DNA of 35,867 nucleotides, taken from NCBI GenBank assembly GCA_009692245.1, contig SHZN01000005.1:1-35867 (forward strand), written 5' to 3'. The first letter of the stretch is position 1; each line of letters opens with the position of its first letter. The notes beneath the pieces were generated by a model that was given only the letters and a program-made list of their open reading frames with translations, ran no database searches and had not been told where the DNA came from. Positions 22,962 to 31,600 of the stretch are shown in pieces. The translations under genes were made by a program, and so were the position numbers. Source of the DNA: Gammaproteobacteria bacterium. GTDB lineage: Bacteria > Pseudomonadota > Gammaproteobacteria > Steroidobacterales > Steroidobacteraceae.

Positions 22962-23720
22962 GTGATCGAGTTTCTGGGTGATCCGGCAGTCTGGGTATCG
23001 TTCCTGACGCTGACGCTGCTCGAGATCGTTCTCGGCGTCGACAACATCATTTTCCTTTCCATCCTGGTGTCACGGCTGCCGAAGGAGTTGCAGGCCCGGG
23101 CGCGGATAATGGGGCTTGCCTTCGCGATGTTCACGCGGATCGGCCTGCTATTCTCGATCACCTGGCTGACGAAACTCACGACGCCGCTGTTCACGATCCT
23201 GGCCGAGGCGATCTCGGGCCGCGACCTGATCCTGTTCGCCGGCGGGTTATTCCTGATGGCAAAGAGTGTCGGCGAGATCCACAACGCGCTTGAAGGGCCG
23301 GAGTCCGGCAGTCCGAATGTGCAGCTGCGGACCAAAGTGCTGGGCGTGATCGTCCAGATCGGCATCGTGGACATCATCTTCTCGCTGGATTCCGTATTGA
23401 CGGCGGTCGGTCTCGCCAATCACGTCTCGATCATGGTCGCAGCGATCGTGCTCGCCGTGCTGGTGATGATGTTCCTGGCAGGCCCGATACACGAGTTCAT
23501 TGAGCGCCACCCGACCATCAAGATCCTGGCACTGTCATTCCTGATCCTGATCGGAGTCGCGCTGGTCGGAGAATCCTTCGACATGCGGGTGCCGAAGGGT
23601 TATCTGTATTTCGCGATGGCGTTCTCGGTCTGCGTCGAGATGGTCAATATCCGGATGCGCCGCAAGAGCCACGGCGCGCCAGTCGCGTTGCGCGAGCGGG
23701 GAATTCCGGGAGACGACTAA
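22962..23720 (+). CDS. TerC-family integral membrane protein
   Basis: A 252-residue polytopic membrane protein of the TerC/Alx/YoaE type, a group linked to manganese or other metal-ion export during protein secretion. It has about seven helices. The two conserved acidic signatures are present: TLLEIVLGVDNIIFLSIL near the start and VDIIFSLDSVLTAVGL in the middle, whose Asp and Glu residues likely bind metal. The start GTG 22962 follows GGAGGGCAA. It lies 20 bases after secF in the same direction, so it may be co-transcribed with the Sec genes, which fits the proposed role in metal supply to exported proteins. No yybP-ykoY riboswitch is seen. Confidence 0.88.
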   Translation: MIEFLGDPAVWVSFLTLTLLEIVLGVDNIIFLSILVSRLPKELQARARIMGLAFAMFTRIGLLFSITWLTKLTTPLFTILAEAISGRDLILFAGGLFLMAKSVGEIHNALEGPESGSPNVQLRTKVLGVIVQIGIVDIIFSLDSVLTAVGLANHVSIMVAAIVLAVLVMMFLAGPIHEFIERHPTIKILALSFLILIGVALVGESFDMRVPKGYLYFAMAFSVCVEMVNIRMRRKSHGAPVALRERGIPGDD

Positions 23721-23733
23721 GCGCTCAGGCGCT
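23720..23733. terminator. small hairpin between convergent terC-type gene and permease
   Basis: AGCGC-TCAG-GCGCT, a 5-bp stem in the short gap between the two stop codons, without a T-run on either strand. Weak candidate for a bidirectional terminator. Confidence 0.2.
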
Positions 23734-25179
23734 GCGGTTCAGCACGCTGTGACTGCGACTGTAGCCGAAGTAGATCAGGAACCCGATCACGATCCAGGCG
23801 CTCATCCAGTGCCAATTGGCCCGGAACACCGGGAAGAACAGGTACAAGCAGGCCGCGGCGCCCAGGATGCAGACGACCGGTGCCGCAGGCACCCGGAATG
23901 CGCGTGGCAGATCGGGCCGCGTCTTGCGCAGCACCAGCACACCGATGCAGACCGTCGCGAAGGCGAGCAGCGTGCCCATGGACACCAGTTCGCCCAAGAC
24001 GCCGATCGGCAGCAGGCCCGCGAGCACGACCGCGGTCGCGCCCACGACCACGGTGCCGACGTGCGGTGTGCGGAATTCGGGGTGGATGCGGCCGAACATC
24101 TTCGGAATCAGTCCGTCGCGCGACATCGCATAGAAAATCCGCGGCTGGCCCAGCATCATCACGAGGATCACGGAAGTCAGGCCCGCGATGGCGCCGATCT
24201 CGACCAGGGACTTGAGCCACAGCAGGTTCGGGTAGTTCTCGAGCGCGGTCGCGACCGGCCTCGGCGTCCCGAGCAGATTGTACGGCATGATGCCGGTCAT
24301 CACCGCCGACATCGCAATGTAGATCAGCGTGCAGATCGCGAGCGAGCCGAGGATGCCGATCGGCATGTCGCGCTGCGGATTTTTGGCTTCCTGGGCGGCG
24401 GTCGAGACGGCGTCGAAGCCGATATAGGCGAAGAACACGACGCCGGCGCCGCGGACCACGCCGTCGAAGCCGAATCGGCCCGGGCCTTCGGGTTCCGGGA
24501 TGAACGGAATCCAGTTGTCCGGATTGACGTATTGCAGCGTGAAAGCCATGAAAATCAAGATCACGCCGACCTTGATCGCCACCACGATGGAGTTGACCGT
24601 TGCCGATTGCGAGATGCCGCGATAGCAGAGCGTCGCAACCGCGAGCACGATCGCGACCGCCGGCAGGTTGATCAGCGCGCCGGTCGGCACCAGGCGGCCC
24701 TCAACGACATTCAGCGGTGCGGAGGTCAGCGCTGTCGGCAGCGACAGCGAGGTGCCGAATGCATGGCCGATCGTTTCGAGTAGCCCTGTGAAGTACCCCG
24801 ACCAGCCGACTGCGACAGTCGCCGCAGCGAACGTGTATTCGAGCACCAGATTCCAGCCGATGAACCAGGCGACCAGTTCGCCAAGCGTCGCATAAGAGTA
24901 CGAATAGGCACTGCCCGATACAGGCAGCATGGCCGCGAATTCCGCGTAACAAAGACCGGCGAAGCCGCAGGCGATGCCCGCCATCACGAAAGAAAGGACG
25001 ATCGCGGGGCCGGCATGATTGGCCGCGGCGTTACCCGTCAACACGAAGATGCCGGCACCGATCACCGCGCCGATGCCGAGCATTACGAGGTGGCGTGCGT
25101 CCAGAACGCGTTTCAGCGTGACTTCACCCGCTTCGACCTGTGCGACTGCCGTGACGGGCTTGGTGCGGAACAGATTCAT
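23725..25179 (-). CDS. APC-family amino-acid permease
   Basis: A 484-residue inner-membrane transporter with 12 to 14 predicted helices, of the cationic-amino-acid-transporter-like APC group (YfnA/YhdG type). Visible are the first-helix signature MLGIGAVIGAGIFVLTGNAA, AMLPVSGSAYSYSYATLGEL and VVFFAYIGFDAVSTAAQEAK, then QRDMPIGILGSLAICTLIYI and the late ILVMMLGQPRIFYAMSRDG. I start at ATG 25179 because AGGGGA lies eight bases upstream and the added N-terminal stretch in the track is low-complexity. It converges on the TerC-type gene. The amino acid carried is not readable from the sequence. Confidence 0.9.
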   Translation of the reverse strand: MNLFRTKPVTAVAQVEAGEVTLKRVLDARHLVMLGIGAVIGAGIFVLTGNAAANHAGPAIVLSFVMAGIACGFAGLCYAEFAAMLPVSGSAYSYSYATLGELVAWFIGWNLVLEYTFAAATVAVGWSGYFTGLLETIGHAFGTSLSLPTALTSAPLNVVEGRLVPTGALINLPAVAIVLAVATLCYRGISQSATVNSIVVAIKVGVILIFMAFTLQYVNPDNWIPFIPEPEGPGRFGFDGVVRGAGVVFFAYIGFDAVSTAAQEAKNPQRDMPIGILGSLAICTLIYIAMSAVMTGIMPYNLLGTPRPVATALENYPNLLWLKSLVEIGAIAGLTSVILVMMLGQPRIFYAMSRDGLIPKMFGRIHPEFRTPHVGTVVVGATAVVLAGLLPIGVLGELVSMGTLLAFATVCIGVLVLRKTRPDLPRAFRVPAAPVVCILGAAACLYLFFPVFRANWHWMSAWIVIGFLIYFGYSRSHSVLNRSA

Positions 25180-25252
25180 GCTGGTATTCCCCTTGCAGGA
25201 TCTGGCGGACTCTAACCCACGCCCGGGGCGATTACGAGGCCGCCCGGCTCCG

Positions 25253-26050
25253 TCATCCGCGCAGGTCGTCGCCGAGGAACGGCGCGCAGGTCTCGACGAG
25301 AGCCGTGAAGATGCGCGGATTTCCCGCGATGAGATTACCGCCGTCCGCATACGGATTGCCGGCCAGCGTGCCGATGCGGCCACCGGCTTCGGTGATCATC
25401 AGATTGCCCGCGGCCGTGTCCCAGGGCGCCAGCCCCAGTTCCCAGAAGCCATCCAGGCGGCCCGCCGCGACATAAGCAAGATCGAGCGCTGCGGATCCGG
25501 GCCTGCGCACGCCGGCCGCCCGCTGCATGACCTGCTCGAGCATCGCAAGGTAGGGCTTGAGCCAGCGTGTATTGGCGCGATAGGGGAATCCGGTGCCGAT
25601 CAGCGAGCCCTCGATTGCGCGCTGCGCGGAAACGCGCAGCCTGCGATTCTCGAGTTGTGCGCCTGCACCGCGCGAGGCCGTGAAAAGCTCGCTGCGCAGC
25701 GGGTCGAAGATCACACCTGCCTCGACACGGCCGCGGTGCTGGCAGGCGATCGACACGGCGAATTGCGGGAAGCCATGCAGGAAATTTGTCGTGCCGTCCA
25801 GCGGGTCGATGATCCAGACGTATTCGTCGCCGCCATGGCGACCGCTTTCCTCGGCGAGGATGCCGTGATCCGGATAGGCCTTGTGGATCGTCTCGATCAC
25901 CAGCTGCTCAGCCGCACGATCGATTTCGGTGACGAAATCGTTGCGGCTCTTCTCGCTGACCGTGACTCCACCGGCGCGATCGAGGTTTCGCACGATCAGC
26001 TCACCGGCGCGACGCGCGGCGCCGACGGCGATATTGACCAATGGATGCAT
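25253..26050 (-). CDS. suhB: inositol-1-monophosphatase SuhB
   Basis: Mg-dependent phosphatase of 265 residues that also serves in ribosomal RNA antitermination in enterics. Metal-binding motifs are ILAEESG, WIIDPLDGTTNFLHGFP (motif A) and WDTAAGNLMITEAGG (motif B). I start at ATG 26050 (MHPLVNIAVGAARRAGELIV), the family start, with GGGAGCGGG upstream; the extra 60 residues in the track run into the trmJ promoter region. Divergent from trmJ, the same neighbour pair as in E. coli. Confidence 0.93.
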   Translation of the reverse strand: MHPLVNIAVGAARRAGELIVRNLDRAGGVTVSEKSRNDFVTEIDRAAEQLVIETIHKAYPDHGILAEESGRHGGDEYVWIIDPLDGTTNFLHGFPQFAVSIACQHRGRVEAGVIFDPLRSELFTASRGAGAQLENRRLRVSAQRAIEGSLIGTGFPYRANTRWLKPYLAMLEQVMQRAAGVRRPGSAALDLAYVAAGRLDGFWELGLAPWDTAAGNLMITEAGGRIGTLAGNPYADGGNLIAGNPRIFTALVETCAPFLGDDLRG

Positions 26051-26093
26051 GACCCGCTCCCGCAGCAGCTCAAAGAACCGCCGCGGCGAGGCT

Positions 26094-26123
26094 TTCGGCG
26101 CCATCGCGCGGCACCGGTAGAAT
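26094..26123 (+). promoter_or_regulatory. probable sigma-70 promoter for trmJ and Fe-S genes
   Basis: TTCGGC, 18 bases, TAGAAT, ending 24 bases before the trmJ ATG. The only promoter-like signal upstream of the four tightly packed genes trmJ to iscA. Confidence 0.4.
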
Positions 26124-26147
26124 ACCAGCAATCCTTCGTGAGCCGCG

Positions 26148-26873
26148 ATGACTGAAGCGATCCGAATCGTCCTTGTAGACACCAGCCACCCGGGCAACAT
26201 CGGCGCATCGGCGCGCGCGATGAAAAACATGGGGCTGTCTTCGCTCGTGCTGGTGCGTCCTCAAGCGTATCCGGATCCGGAGGCCACGGCGCGCGCTTCC
26301 GGGGCGGCGGGCCTGCTCGCACGAGCAAGCGTCCTGCCTTCCATCGACGCTGCAATCGCAGGTTGCGGGCTGGTGCTTGGCACGAGCGCGAGGCGGCGCA
26401 ATGCGAACTGGCGCATGCTCGATGCGCGTGAGGCTGCCAGTGAGCTGCTGGCGACAGGCAGGACACGGCCCGCAGCGGTGCTGTTTGGCAGCGAGCGCAA
26501 TGGACTCGCAAATGATGAGCTTGCGCGCTGCCACGCCCTGATCCAGATTCCGGCCGACCCGGAGTATGAATCGCTGAATCTCGCCCAGGCCGTGCAGATC
26601 GTCTGCTACGAGATCATGATGGCAGAACGCGGTCCGGCGGTTCCGCCCGAGCCGGTATCGCCGCCGGCCGGCACCGAGGACATGGCCGCATTGCACCGGC
26701 ATCTGGATGCGGTGCTCGAGCGCATCGGATTCATGCATCCGGGAAATGCCGCGCAGCTGCGCCCACGACTCGAGCGCTTTCTGGCGCGCGCCGTGCCGGA
26801 TGAAAAGGAAGTGCGCATCCTGCGCGGACTGCTGGCTGCGATCGAACGGCGCAGCACGATTCCCGGGGAATGA
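26148..26873 (+). CDS. trmJ: tRNA (cytidine/uridine-2'-O-)-methyltransferase TrmJ
   Basis: SPOUT-class methyltransferase that methylates the ribose of residue 32 in several tRNAs. The 241 residues hold the knot motifs: RIVLVDTSHPGNIGASARAM at the start with the conserved Asn and Arg, AAVLFGSERNGLANDEL for SAM binding, and IPADPEYESLNLAQAVQIVC. A helical C-terminal tail (about 170-241) matches TrmJ. The stop overlaps the start of the cysteine desulfurase gene (ATGA), so the two are translationally coupled; the trmJ-isc link is also found in E. coli. Confidence 0.94.
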   Translation: MTEAIRIVLVDTSHPGNIGASARAMKNMGLSSLVLVRPQAYPDPEATARASGAAGLLARASVLPSIDAAIAGCGLVLGTSARRRNANWRMLDAREAASELLATGRTRPAAVLFGSERNGLANDELARCHALIQIPADPEYESLNLAQAVQIVCYEIMMAERGPAVPPEPVSPPAGTEDMAALHRHLDAVLERIGFMHPGNAAQLRPRLERFLARAVPDEKEVRILRGLLAAIERRSTIPGE

Positions 26874-28066
26874 CGATCATGCCGGACCGAGTACCGATCT
26901 ATCTAGATTACGCAGCGACCGCGCCGCTCGATCCGCGGGTCGCGGATCTCATGAGCGAATGCCTACGTGATCCCGCGCTGCAGGGTAACCCCGCCTCTGC
27001 GCATGCGCCGGGACGCGCGGCGGCGGTGCACGTGGAATCTGCGCGCGGGCAAGTCGCGCAGTTGATCGGGGCACAACCCGAATCCATCGTATTTACATCC
27101 GGCGCGACAGAAAGCGTGAATCTCGCGGTCCTTGGTGCCGCGCGCGCAGCGGGCAGCAGCAAGCGCCATGTCGTCACGGCACGTACCGAGCATCGCGCGG
27201 CGCTTGATGCCTGCCGCCAGCTCGAACGCGAGGGATTCACCGTTGGCTGGCTGAAGTCCGGCACAGATGGCAGCGTGGATCCAGGACAGGTTGCGGCAGC
27301 GCTGCGCGCCGACACGGCGCTGGTCTCGCTGATGCATGCGAACAACGAGACCGGCGTGATCAATGATATTGCCGCGGTCGGGCGCATCTGCCGCGAACGA
27401 GGTGTGACATTCCACGTCGATGCCGCCCAGAGCGCGGGCAAGTTGCCGATCGACGTGGATGGGATGGGCATGGCGCTCCTCAGTTTCTGCGCACACAAGC
27501 TCGGCGGTCCGAAGGGCATCGGCGCGCTTTACCTCAGGCACCGTCCGCGGCCCGCGCTGCAGCCGCTGCAGTTCGGTGGCGGCCACGAGCGCGGCCTGCG
27601 TGCAGGCACCCTGGCCACGCACCAGATCGTCGGTTTCGGCCTTGCCTGTGAACTCGCGCGCGTTGGCCTTGCCACCGAGCCCGCGCGCATTCGCGCGCTG
27701 CGCGAGCGACTATGGGCCGGTCTTCAGCCTGCGGCGCCGGTTGCGCAGAACGGCGCCGCCGAACCCGGGCTCCCTGGCATCCTGAATGTCCGCTTTCCAG
27801 GTGTGGAGGGCGAGAGCCTGCTGTTCGCCCTGGATGGCAGCCTGGCGACCTCCAGTGGCTCGGCCTGCAGCTCGGCGACGGCAGAGCCTTCCTATGTGCT
27901 GCGCGCGCTCGGTCTCTCGGACCTGGCGGCACAGGCCTCATTGCGGCTGAGCCTTGGCCGCGAAACGACGGAGGAGGAAATCGATCGCGCAGCCAGGCTG
28001 CTCGTGGACTGCGTGCGGCGGCTGCGTGCTCCACTGCCCGCCGGCGCGAGCGAAGCGATCGCATGA
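26870..28066 (+). CDS. cysteine desulfurase (IscS/NifS family)
   Basis: PLP enzyme of 398 residues that takes sulfur from cysteine for Fe-S clusters and tRNA thiolation. Seen are YLDYAATAPLDPRV at the start, the cofactor site TSGATESVNLAVLG, TEHRAALD with the His stacking on PLP, VDAAQSAGK, and FCAHKLGGPKG with the Schiff-base Lys. The mobile loop SSGSACSSATAEPSYVLRAL carries the catalytic Cys, placing it in the IscS group (long loop) rather than SufS. The start overlaps the trmJ stop; the end overlaps the IscU-like gene. It is more divergent in places than a typical IscS (for instance the SGSACSSATAEPS region), so a specialised NifS-like role is possible. Confidence 0.9.
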   Translation: MTIMPDRVPIYLDYAATAPLDPRVADLMSECLRDPALQGNPASAHAPGRAAAVHVESARGQVAQLIGAQPESIVFTSGATESVNLAVLGAARAAGSSKRHVVTARTEHRAALDACRQLEREGFTVGWLKSGTDGSVDPGQVAAALRADTALVSLMHANNETGVINDIAAVGRICRERGVTFHVDAAQSAGKLPIDVDGMGMALLSFCAHKLGGPKGIGALYLRHRPRPALQPLQFGGGHERGLRAGTLATHQIVGFGLACELARVGLATEPARIRALRERLWAGLQPAAPVAQNGAAEPGLPGILNVRFPGVEGESLLFALDGSLATSSGSACSSATAEPSYVLRALGLSDLAAQASLRLSLGRETTEEEIDRAARLLVDCVRRLRAPLPAGASEAIA

Positions 28067-28458
28067 CCGGATTGCGTACGACGTATTCACCGCTGGTACG
28101 CGAGCTGTTCGAGCGGCTGCCGCATGCCGGCGACCTGGCGCCGGGTCCTGGCACGGTGGTGCATGGAGAGGCGATTGCGCTCGATCGCGGCGCCTGGGTC
28201 CGCTACGAGGCGCGGATCAAGGACGGCCGGGTGGCCGATTGCGCGTTTCGTGCCTGGGGATGTCCACACACGCTCGCGGCAGCGGCGCTGGTCGCAAGTC
28301 GCATGCAGGGCCATTGCATCGACGCAGAGGCCGCCTTCGACGCCGGGTGCCTGGCAATGGAACTCGATGCGCCCCCGGAGAAACTCGGCCGCCTGCTGGT
28401 CGTGGAGGATGCGCTGTCCGGGATGCTGGCCCGGGCGCTTGCGTTACAATTGACCTGA
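28063..28458 (+). CDS. IscU-like scaffold protein with only one scaffold cysteine
   Basis: A 131-residue protein related to the IscU/NifU N-terminal fold: a YSPLVRELFERLPHAG start and CAFRAWGCPHTLAAAALVAS, equivalent to the IscU region around its second cysteine. IscU uses three cysteines, an Asp and a His for cluster binding. Here the first site (GAPxCGD in IscU) reads LAPGPGTVVHG with no Cys, and the third (HCSxLAEDA) reads RLLVVEDAL with no Cys. Only the middle Cys remains of the three (other cysteines, in VADCAF, GHCID and DAGCLA, lie elsewhere). It overlaps the desulfurase stop by four bases and is followed at once by iscA. It may be a sulfur acceptor or carrier, not a classic scaffold. 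The 248-residue frame in the track starts inside the desulfurase and is not real upstream of 28063. Confidence 0.75.
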   Translation: MTGLRTTYSPLVRELFERLPHAGDLAPGPGTVVHGEAIALDRGAWVRYEARIKDGRVADCAFRAWGCPHTLAAAALVASRMQGHCIDAEAAFDAGCLAMELDAPPEKLGRLLVVEDALSGMLARALALQLT

Positions 28459-28460
28459 GC

Positions 28461-28784
28461 ATGGCCATTACCCTGACCCCAGCCGCAGCAGACCGCGTCC
28501 GTCACTTCATGGCCGAGCGCGGCCACGGCGTCGGCCTGCGCCTCGGTGTGCGCAAGACCGGCTGTTCCGGCTTCGCCTATGTCGTAAATTACGCCGATGA
28601 GGTGCAGGAAAGCGATCGCGTCTTTGCGAGTCAGGGTGTCCAGGTGCTGGTCGATGCCGTCAGCCTCGCCCTGATCGATGGCACCGAGATCGATTTCGTC
28701 CGCCATGGACTCAATGAGGCATTTCGCTTCCGGAATCCGAACGTGCGCGGCGAATGCGGCTGCGGCGAAAGCTTCAGCGTCTGA
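28461..28784 (+). CDS. iscA: A-type Fe-S carrier protein, IscA/ErpA family
   Basis: A 107-residue Fe-S carrier. MAITLTPAAADRVRHFM begins the fold, and the three cluster cysteines are present in the standard arrangement: KTGCSGFAYV and ECGCGESF at the C-terminus. It starts two bases after the stop of the IscU-like gene and ends the trmJ-desulfurase-IscU-like-IscA run. No iscR, hscB, hscA or fdx follows, so this is a minimal isc set. Distinguishing IscA from ErpA or SufA by sequence alone is uncertain; the position favours IscA. Confidence 0.9.
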   Translation: MAITLTPAAADRVRHFMAERGHGVGLRLGVRKTGCSGFAYVVNYADEVQESDRVFASQGVQVLVDAVSLALIDGTEIDFVRHGLNEAFRFRNPNVRGECGCGESFSV

Positions 28785-28823
28785 TTTTTCCTTTGGCGGC
28801 AGGCACTTCCACGCTCCCGGCGA

Positions 28824-28853
28824 TTGCCGGCCAGGGGTCGCGGGGGCTAGAAT
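28824..28853 (+). promoter_or_regulatory. probable sigma-70 promoter for ndk
   Basis: TTGCCG, 18 bases, TAGAAT, with +1 near 28860 and the ndk ATG at 28890. It sits in the 105-bp gap after iscA and probably drives ndk and the following tightly linked genes. Confidence 0.5.
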
Positions 28854-28889
28854 GCGCGGTCCAATCCTGCCCCATCGCACGAGGAATCA

Positions 28890-29330
28890 ATGGCGGTTGA
28901 GCGCACCTTGTCCATCGTCAAGCCCGACGGCGTGGCACGCAACCTGATCGGCGACGTTTATCGCCGATTCGAGCATGCCGGCCTCGCGATCATCGGTGCC
29001 CGGATGCTGCGGCTGACACAGAGCCAGGCGGAAGGCTTTTATGCCGTGCACCGCGAACGTCCGTTCTTCAGGGACCTGTGCGCCTACATGACCTCGGGCC
29101 CGGTGATGGTGCAGGTCCTGGAAGGCGAGTCGGCCGTCGCGCGTAATCGCGAAATCATGGGTGCGACCGATCCGAAGAAAGCTGCTCCCGGAACGATCCG
29201 CGCCGACCTCGCGACCAGCATTGAGGAGAATGTCGTGCACGGCTCCGACAGCGTCGAGAATGCCGCGCGCGAGATTGCCTATTTTTTTGCGGACATCGCA
29301 CTTTGTGCGCGGACCCGCCGAATCAGGTGA
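28890..29330 (+). CDS. ndk: nucleoside diphosphate kinase
   Basis: Balances NTP pools by moving gamma-phosphate through a phosphohistidine. The 146 residues show [34 protein letters not shown], then [19 protein letters not shown] and [20 protein letters not shown] with the active-site His. The C-terminus CARTRRIR is three residues longer than usual. It begins after AGGA in GCACGAGGAATCA and is followed four bases later by rlmN, the common gammaproteobacterial order. Confidence 0.96.
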   Translation: MAVERTLSIVKPDGVARNLIGDVYRRFEHAGLAIIGARMLRLTQSQAEGFYAVHRERPFFRDLCAYMTSGPVMVQVLEGESAVARNREIMGATDPKKAAPGTIRADLATSIEENVVHGSDSVENAAREIAYFFADIALCARTRRIR

Positions 29331-29334
29331 CACG

Positions 29335-30459
29335 ATGAGCGGCAAGGTCCCCGGGCGCAGCAACCTGCTCGGACTGAACCGGTCCGAGCTGGAAGCCTTT
29401 GTCGCGACGCTTGGCGCAAAGCCCTACCGCGCGCGCCAGTTGCTGAAGTGGATCTACCGCCGCGGCGAGTCTGACTTTGCGCGCATGACCGATCTTGCGA
29501 AGGATTTCCGGGCACAGCTCGCGGACGTCGCCGAAGTGAGCGTGCCGGAGATCGTGAGCGCGAGGACTTCGGCGGATGGCACGCGCAAGTGGCTGCTGCG
29601 CATGCCGGGCGCTGCCGGCAACGAGCAGGTCATCGAGACGATTTTCATCCCGGAACCGGGGCGCGGGACACTCTGCATCTCGAGCCAGATCGGCTGTGCG
29701 CTGGACTGTTCCTTCTGCGCGACCGGTCAGCAGGGATTCAACCGCAACCTGACATCGGCCGAGATCATTGGCCAGGTGTGGCTCGCCAATCGCGAACTCG
29801 GGCGTGAGCCGGACGGCGAGCGCGTCATTACGAATGTCGTCCTGATGGGCATGGGCGAGCCGCTCGCCAACTACAAAAACGTGCTGCCGGCCATGCAGTT
29901 GATGCTCGACGATCTTGCCTACGACCTGTCACGCCGGCGCGTCACGCTTTCCACTTCCGGCCTGGTGCCGCAGATCTACCGCCTGGCGGAGGACAGCAAC
30001 GTGGCGCTCGCCGTTTCGCTGCATGCACCGAATGACAAGCTGCGCGATGAGCTCGTCCCGATCAATCGCAAGCACCCGATCGCGGAGTTGCTGGCCGCCA
30101 GTTGGCATTACCTTGAGCGCCAGAATGGCCGCAGCGTTACATTCGAGTACACGATGCTAGATGGCATCAATGACCAGCCCGGGCACGCGCGGGAACTAGC
30201 GGTACTGCTGCGCGGTCATGATGCCAAGGTGAATCTGATTCCGTTCAATACATTCCCGGGCACCCGGTACCGGCGCTCGCCAGCCGCGACAATCGATCGA
30301 TTCCGCGACCTGCTGGCACAGGGAGGGGTGATGGCGACCGTGCGGCGAACCCGGGGTGACGACATCGACGCGGCCTGCGGTCAGCTCAGGGGCCAGGTGC
30401 TGGATCGCACACTGGTCAGGCTCGGCAGCAAAATGGTCCGGCTTGCGGTGCGGGCATGA
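29335..30459 (+). CDS. rlmN: dual-specificity RNA methyltransferase RlmN
   Basis: Radical-SAM enzyme that puts methyl on C2 of adenosine 2503 in 23S rRNA and A37 in tRNA. The 374 residues include [27 protein letters not shown], the cluster motif [28 protein letters not shown], the methyl-accepting region and [19 protein letters not shown], which contains the second catalytic Cys. I start at ATG 29335, with AGGTGA just upstream; the longer frame in the track is inside ndk. The stop overlaps the pilF start (ATGA). Confidence 0.95.
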   Translation: MSGKVPGRSNLLGLNRSELEAFVATLGAKPYRARQLLKWIYRRGESDFARMTDLAKDFRAQLADVAEVSVPEIVSARTSADGTRKWLLRMPGAAGNEQVIETIFIPEPGRGTLCISSQIGCALDCSFCATGQQGFNRNLTSAEIIGQVWLANRELGREPDGERVITNVVLMGMGEPLANYKNVLPAMQLMLDDLAYDLSRRRVTLSTSGLVPQIYRLAEDSNVALAVSLHAPNDKLRDELVPINRKHPIAELLAASWHYLERQNGRSVTFEYTMLDGINDQPGHARELAVLLRGHDAKVNLIPFNTFPGTRYRRSPAATIDRFRDLLAQGGVMATVRRTRGDDIDAACGQLRGQVLDRTLVRLGSKMVRLAVRA

Positions 30460-31214
30460 TCGCGCGAATGGCGGCGGCCCTGGTTGCGCTGCTGCTGGCG
30501 ACGGCGGCGCCCGCGCAGGAAGCCTCGAAAAAACCGTTGACCGAAGCGGCGCGCGTCAATGCCCGCCTTGCCATGGAGTACATGAAGCGTGACCAGTTGT
30601 CGGTCGCACGCGACAAGGTCGAAAGGGCGCTCGCGCAGAATCCGAAGGACCAGACTGTGCAACTCGCTGCCGGCCTGGTCTATGAGCGCTTGCTGGACAC
30701 CCAGCGTGCTGAGAAGCACTTCCGGCTCGCGCTGCGTGCCGATGCCGACAGCCAGGAGGCGCAGAATGCGCTGGGTGCATTCCTTTGCCGCCACCGGGAA
30801 TTTGCGAAGGGCGAGGCGATGTTCCTCAAGGCGGCAGGCAATCCCCTGTACGATACGCCGGAAGTCGCCTACACCAATGCGGGTGTCTGCGCCCGCAGTG
30901 CCGCGGCGCTGGAAAGGGCCGAAAAATACCTGCGCCAGGCCCTGACGGTTAGCTCGACCTACCCGGAAACATTCCTGCAGCTGGCGGGCGTCTTGCATGA
31001 TCGCGGCAATCACCTGCAGGCGCGGGCATTCATCGAGCGATTCCTTGCCGCTGCGCCGGCAACATCCGATGTGCTCCTGCTGGGCCACCAGATCGAGATG
31101 GCGCTGAATGATCGCGCGGCGGCTGCCGTGTACAGCGAACGATTGCGCAAGGAATTTCCGGAATCCGTGCAGTTGCGCGTACTCGACGACATCGAGCGCA
31201 GGAATCCCGGATGA
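30456..31214 (+). CDS. pilF: type IV pilus biogenesis TPR protein PilF/PilW, apparently not lipidated
   Basis: A 252-residue TPR protein. The N-terminal [20 protein letters not shown] is a signal peptide, and five or six TPR units follow (for example [38 protein letters not shown] and [20 protein letters not shown]). In Pseudomonas PilF is the outer-membrane lipoprotein that localises the PilQ secretin. Here the signal peptide ends in APAQEAS with no lipobox Cys, so it may be a soluble periplasmic protein. Position between rlmN and the RodZ-like gene supports the assignment. It overlaps both neighbours by four bases. Confidence 0.85.
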   Translation: MIARMAAALVALLLATAAPAQEASKKPLTEAARVNARLAMEYMKRDQLSVARDKVERALAQNPKDQTVQLAAGLVYERLLDTQRAEKHFRLALRADADSQEAQNALGAFLCRHREFAKGEAMFLKAAGNPLYDTPEVAYTNAGVCARSAAALERAEKYLRQALTVSSTYPETFLQLAGVLHDRGNHLQARAFIERFLAAAPATSDVLLLGHQIEMALNDRAAAAVYSERLRKEFPESVQLRVLDDIERRNPG

Positions 31215-31597
31215 ACACGCGGACCAGCGGCCCGTCGCCTGGCACGCGGTTGCGCGGTGCTCGTGAAGCCAGGGGGCTCACGATCGAGGCTGCGGCCGAG
31301 CGCCTGCGGCTCAATGCAGCGCTGGTACTCGCGATGGAGGAAGACCGTCTTGCACTGCTCGGCGCGCCAGTCTTTGTGCGCGGGCACCTTCGTAATTACG
31401 CGGCGCTGCTTGGCCTGCCCGAGGAGGAGATCCTGGCTGCATTTGGCAGTGGCGAGATTCCCGAACCCAGTTTCCTGCCGGCGATGGACCTGCGGCCCAA
31501 GGTGCGCGATCACGCGCGCTGGGCCTGGCCGATCACCGCCGTGCTGCTCGCAATCGCGGTGGTCGCCGCATTCTGGTGGTGGGGCGCACGCTTCTAG
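31211..31597 (+). CDS. short RodZ-like protein: HTH plus one membrane helix
   Basis: A 128-residue protein. Residues about 11-80 are the RodZ helix-turn-helix (TRLRGAREARGLTIEAAAER, LRLNAALVLAMEEDRLALLG, FVRGHLRNYAALLGL), which in RodZ binds MreB. One membrane helix lies at about 108-125 (WPITAVLLAIAVVAAFWWW) and the protein ends three residues later. The long periplasmic linker and DUF4115 domain of full RodZ are missing, and no downstream frame supplies them because hisS starts three bases later. It may still anchor MreB, but cannot sense the periplasm in the usual way. Coupled to pilF by an ATGA overlap. Confidence 0.85.
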   Translation: MNTRTSGPSPGTRLRGAREARGLTIEAAAERLRLNAALVLAMEEDRLALLGAPVFVRGHLRNYAALLGLPEEEILAAFGSGEIPEPSFLPAMDLRPKVRDHARWAWPITAVLLAIAVVAAFWWWGARF

Positions 31598-31600
31598 GCC

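Noticed and set aside
23749-24783. 344-residue plus-strand ORF opposite the permease
   Set aside because: Asp/His/Arg-rich antisense frame; the minus strand encodes a clear APC permease.
25019-26155. 378-residue plus-strand ORF opposite suhB
   Set aside because: Antisense frame spanning an intergenic gap and suhB; no motif.
27712-28458. 248-residue ORF covering the end of the desulfurase and the IscU-like gene
   Set aside because: Only the part from ATG 28063 has family similarity; upstream it is a shadow of the desulfurase.
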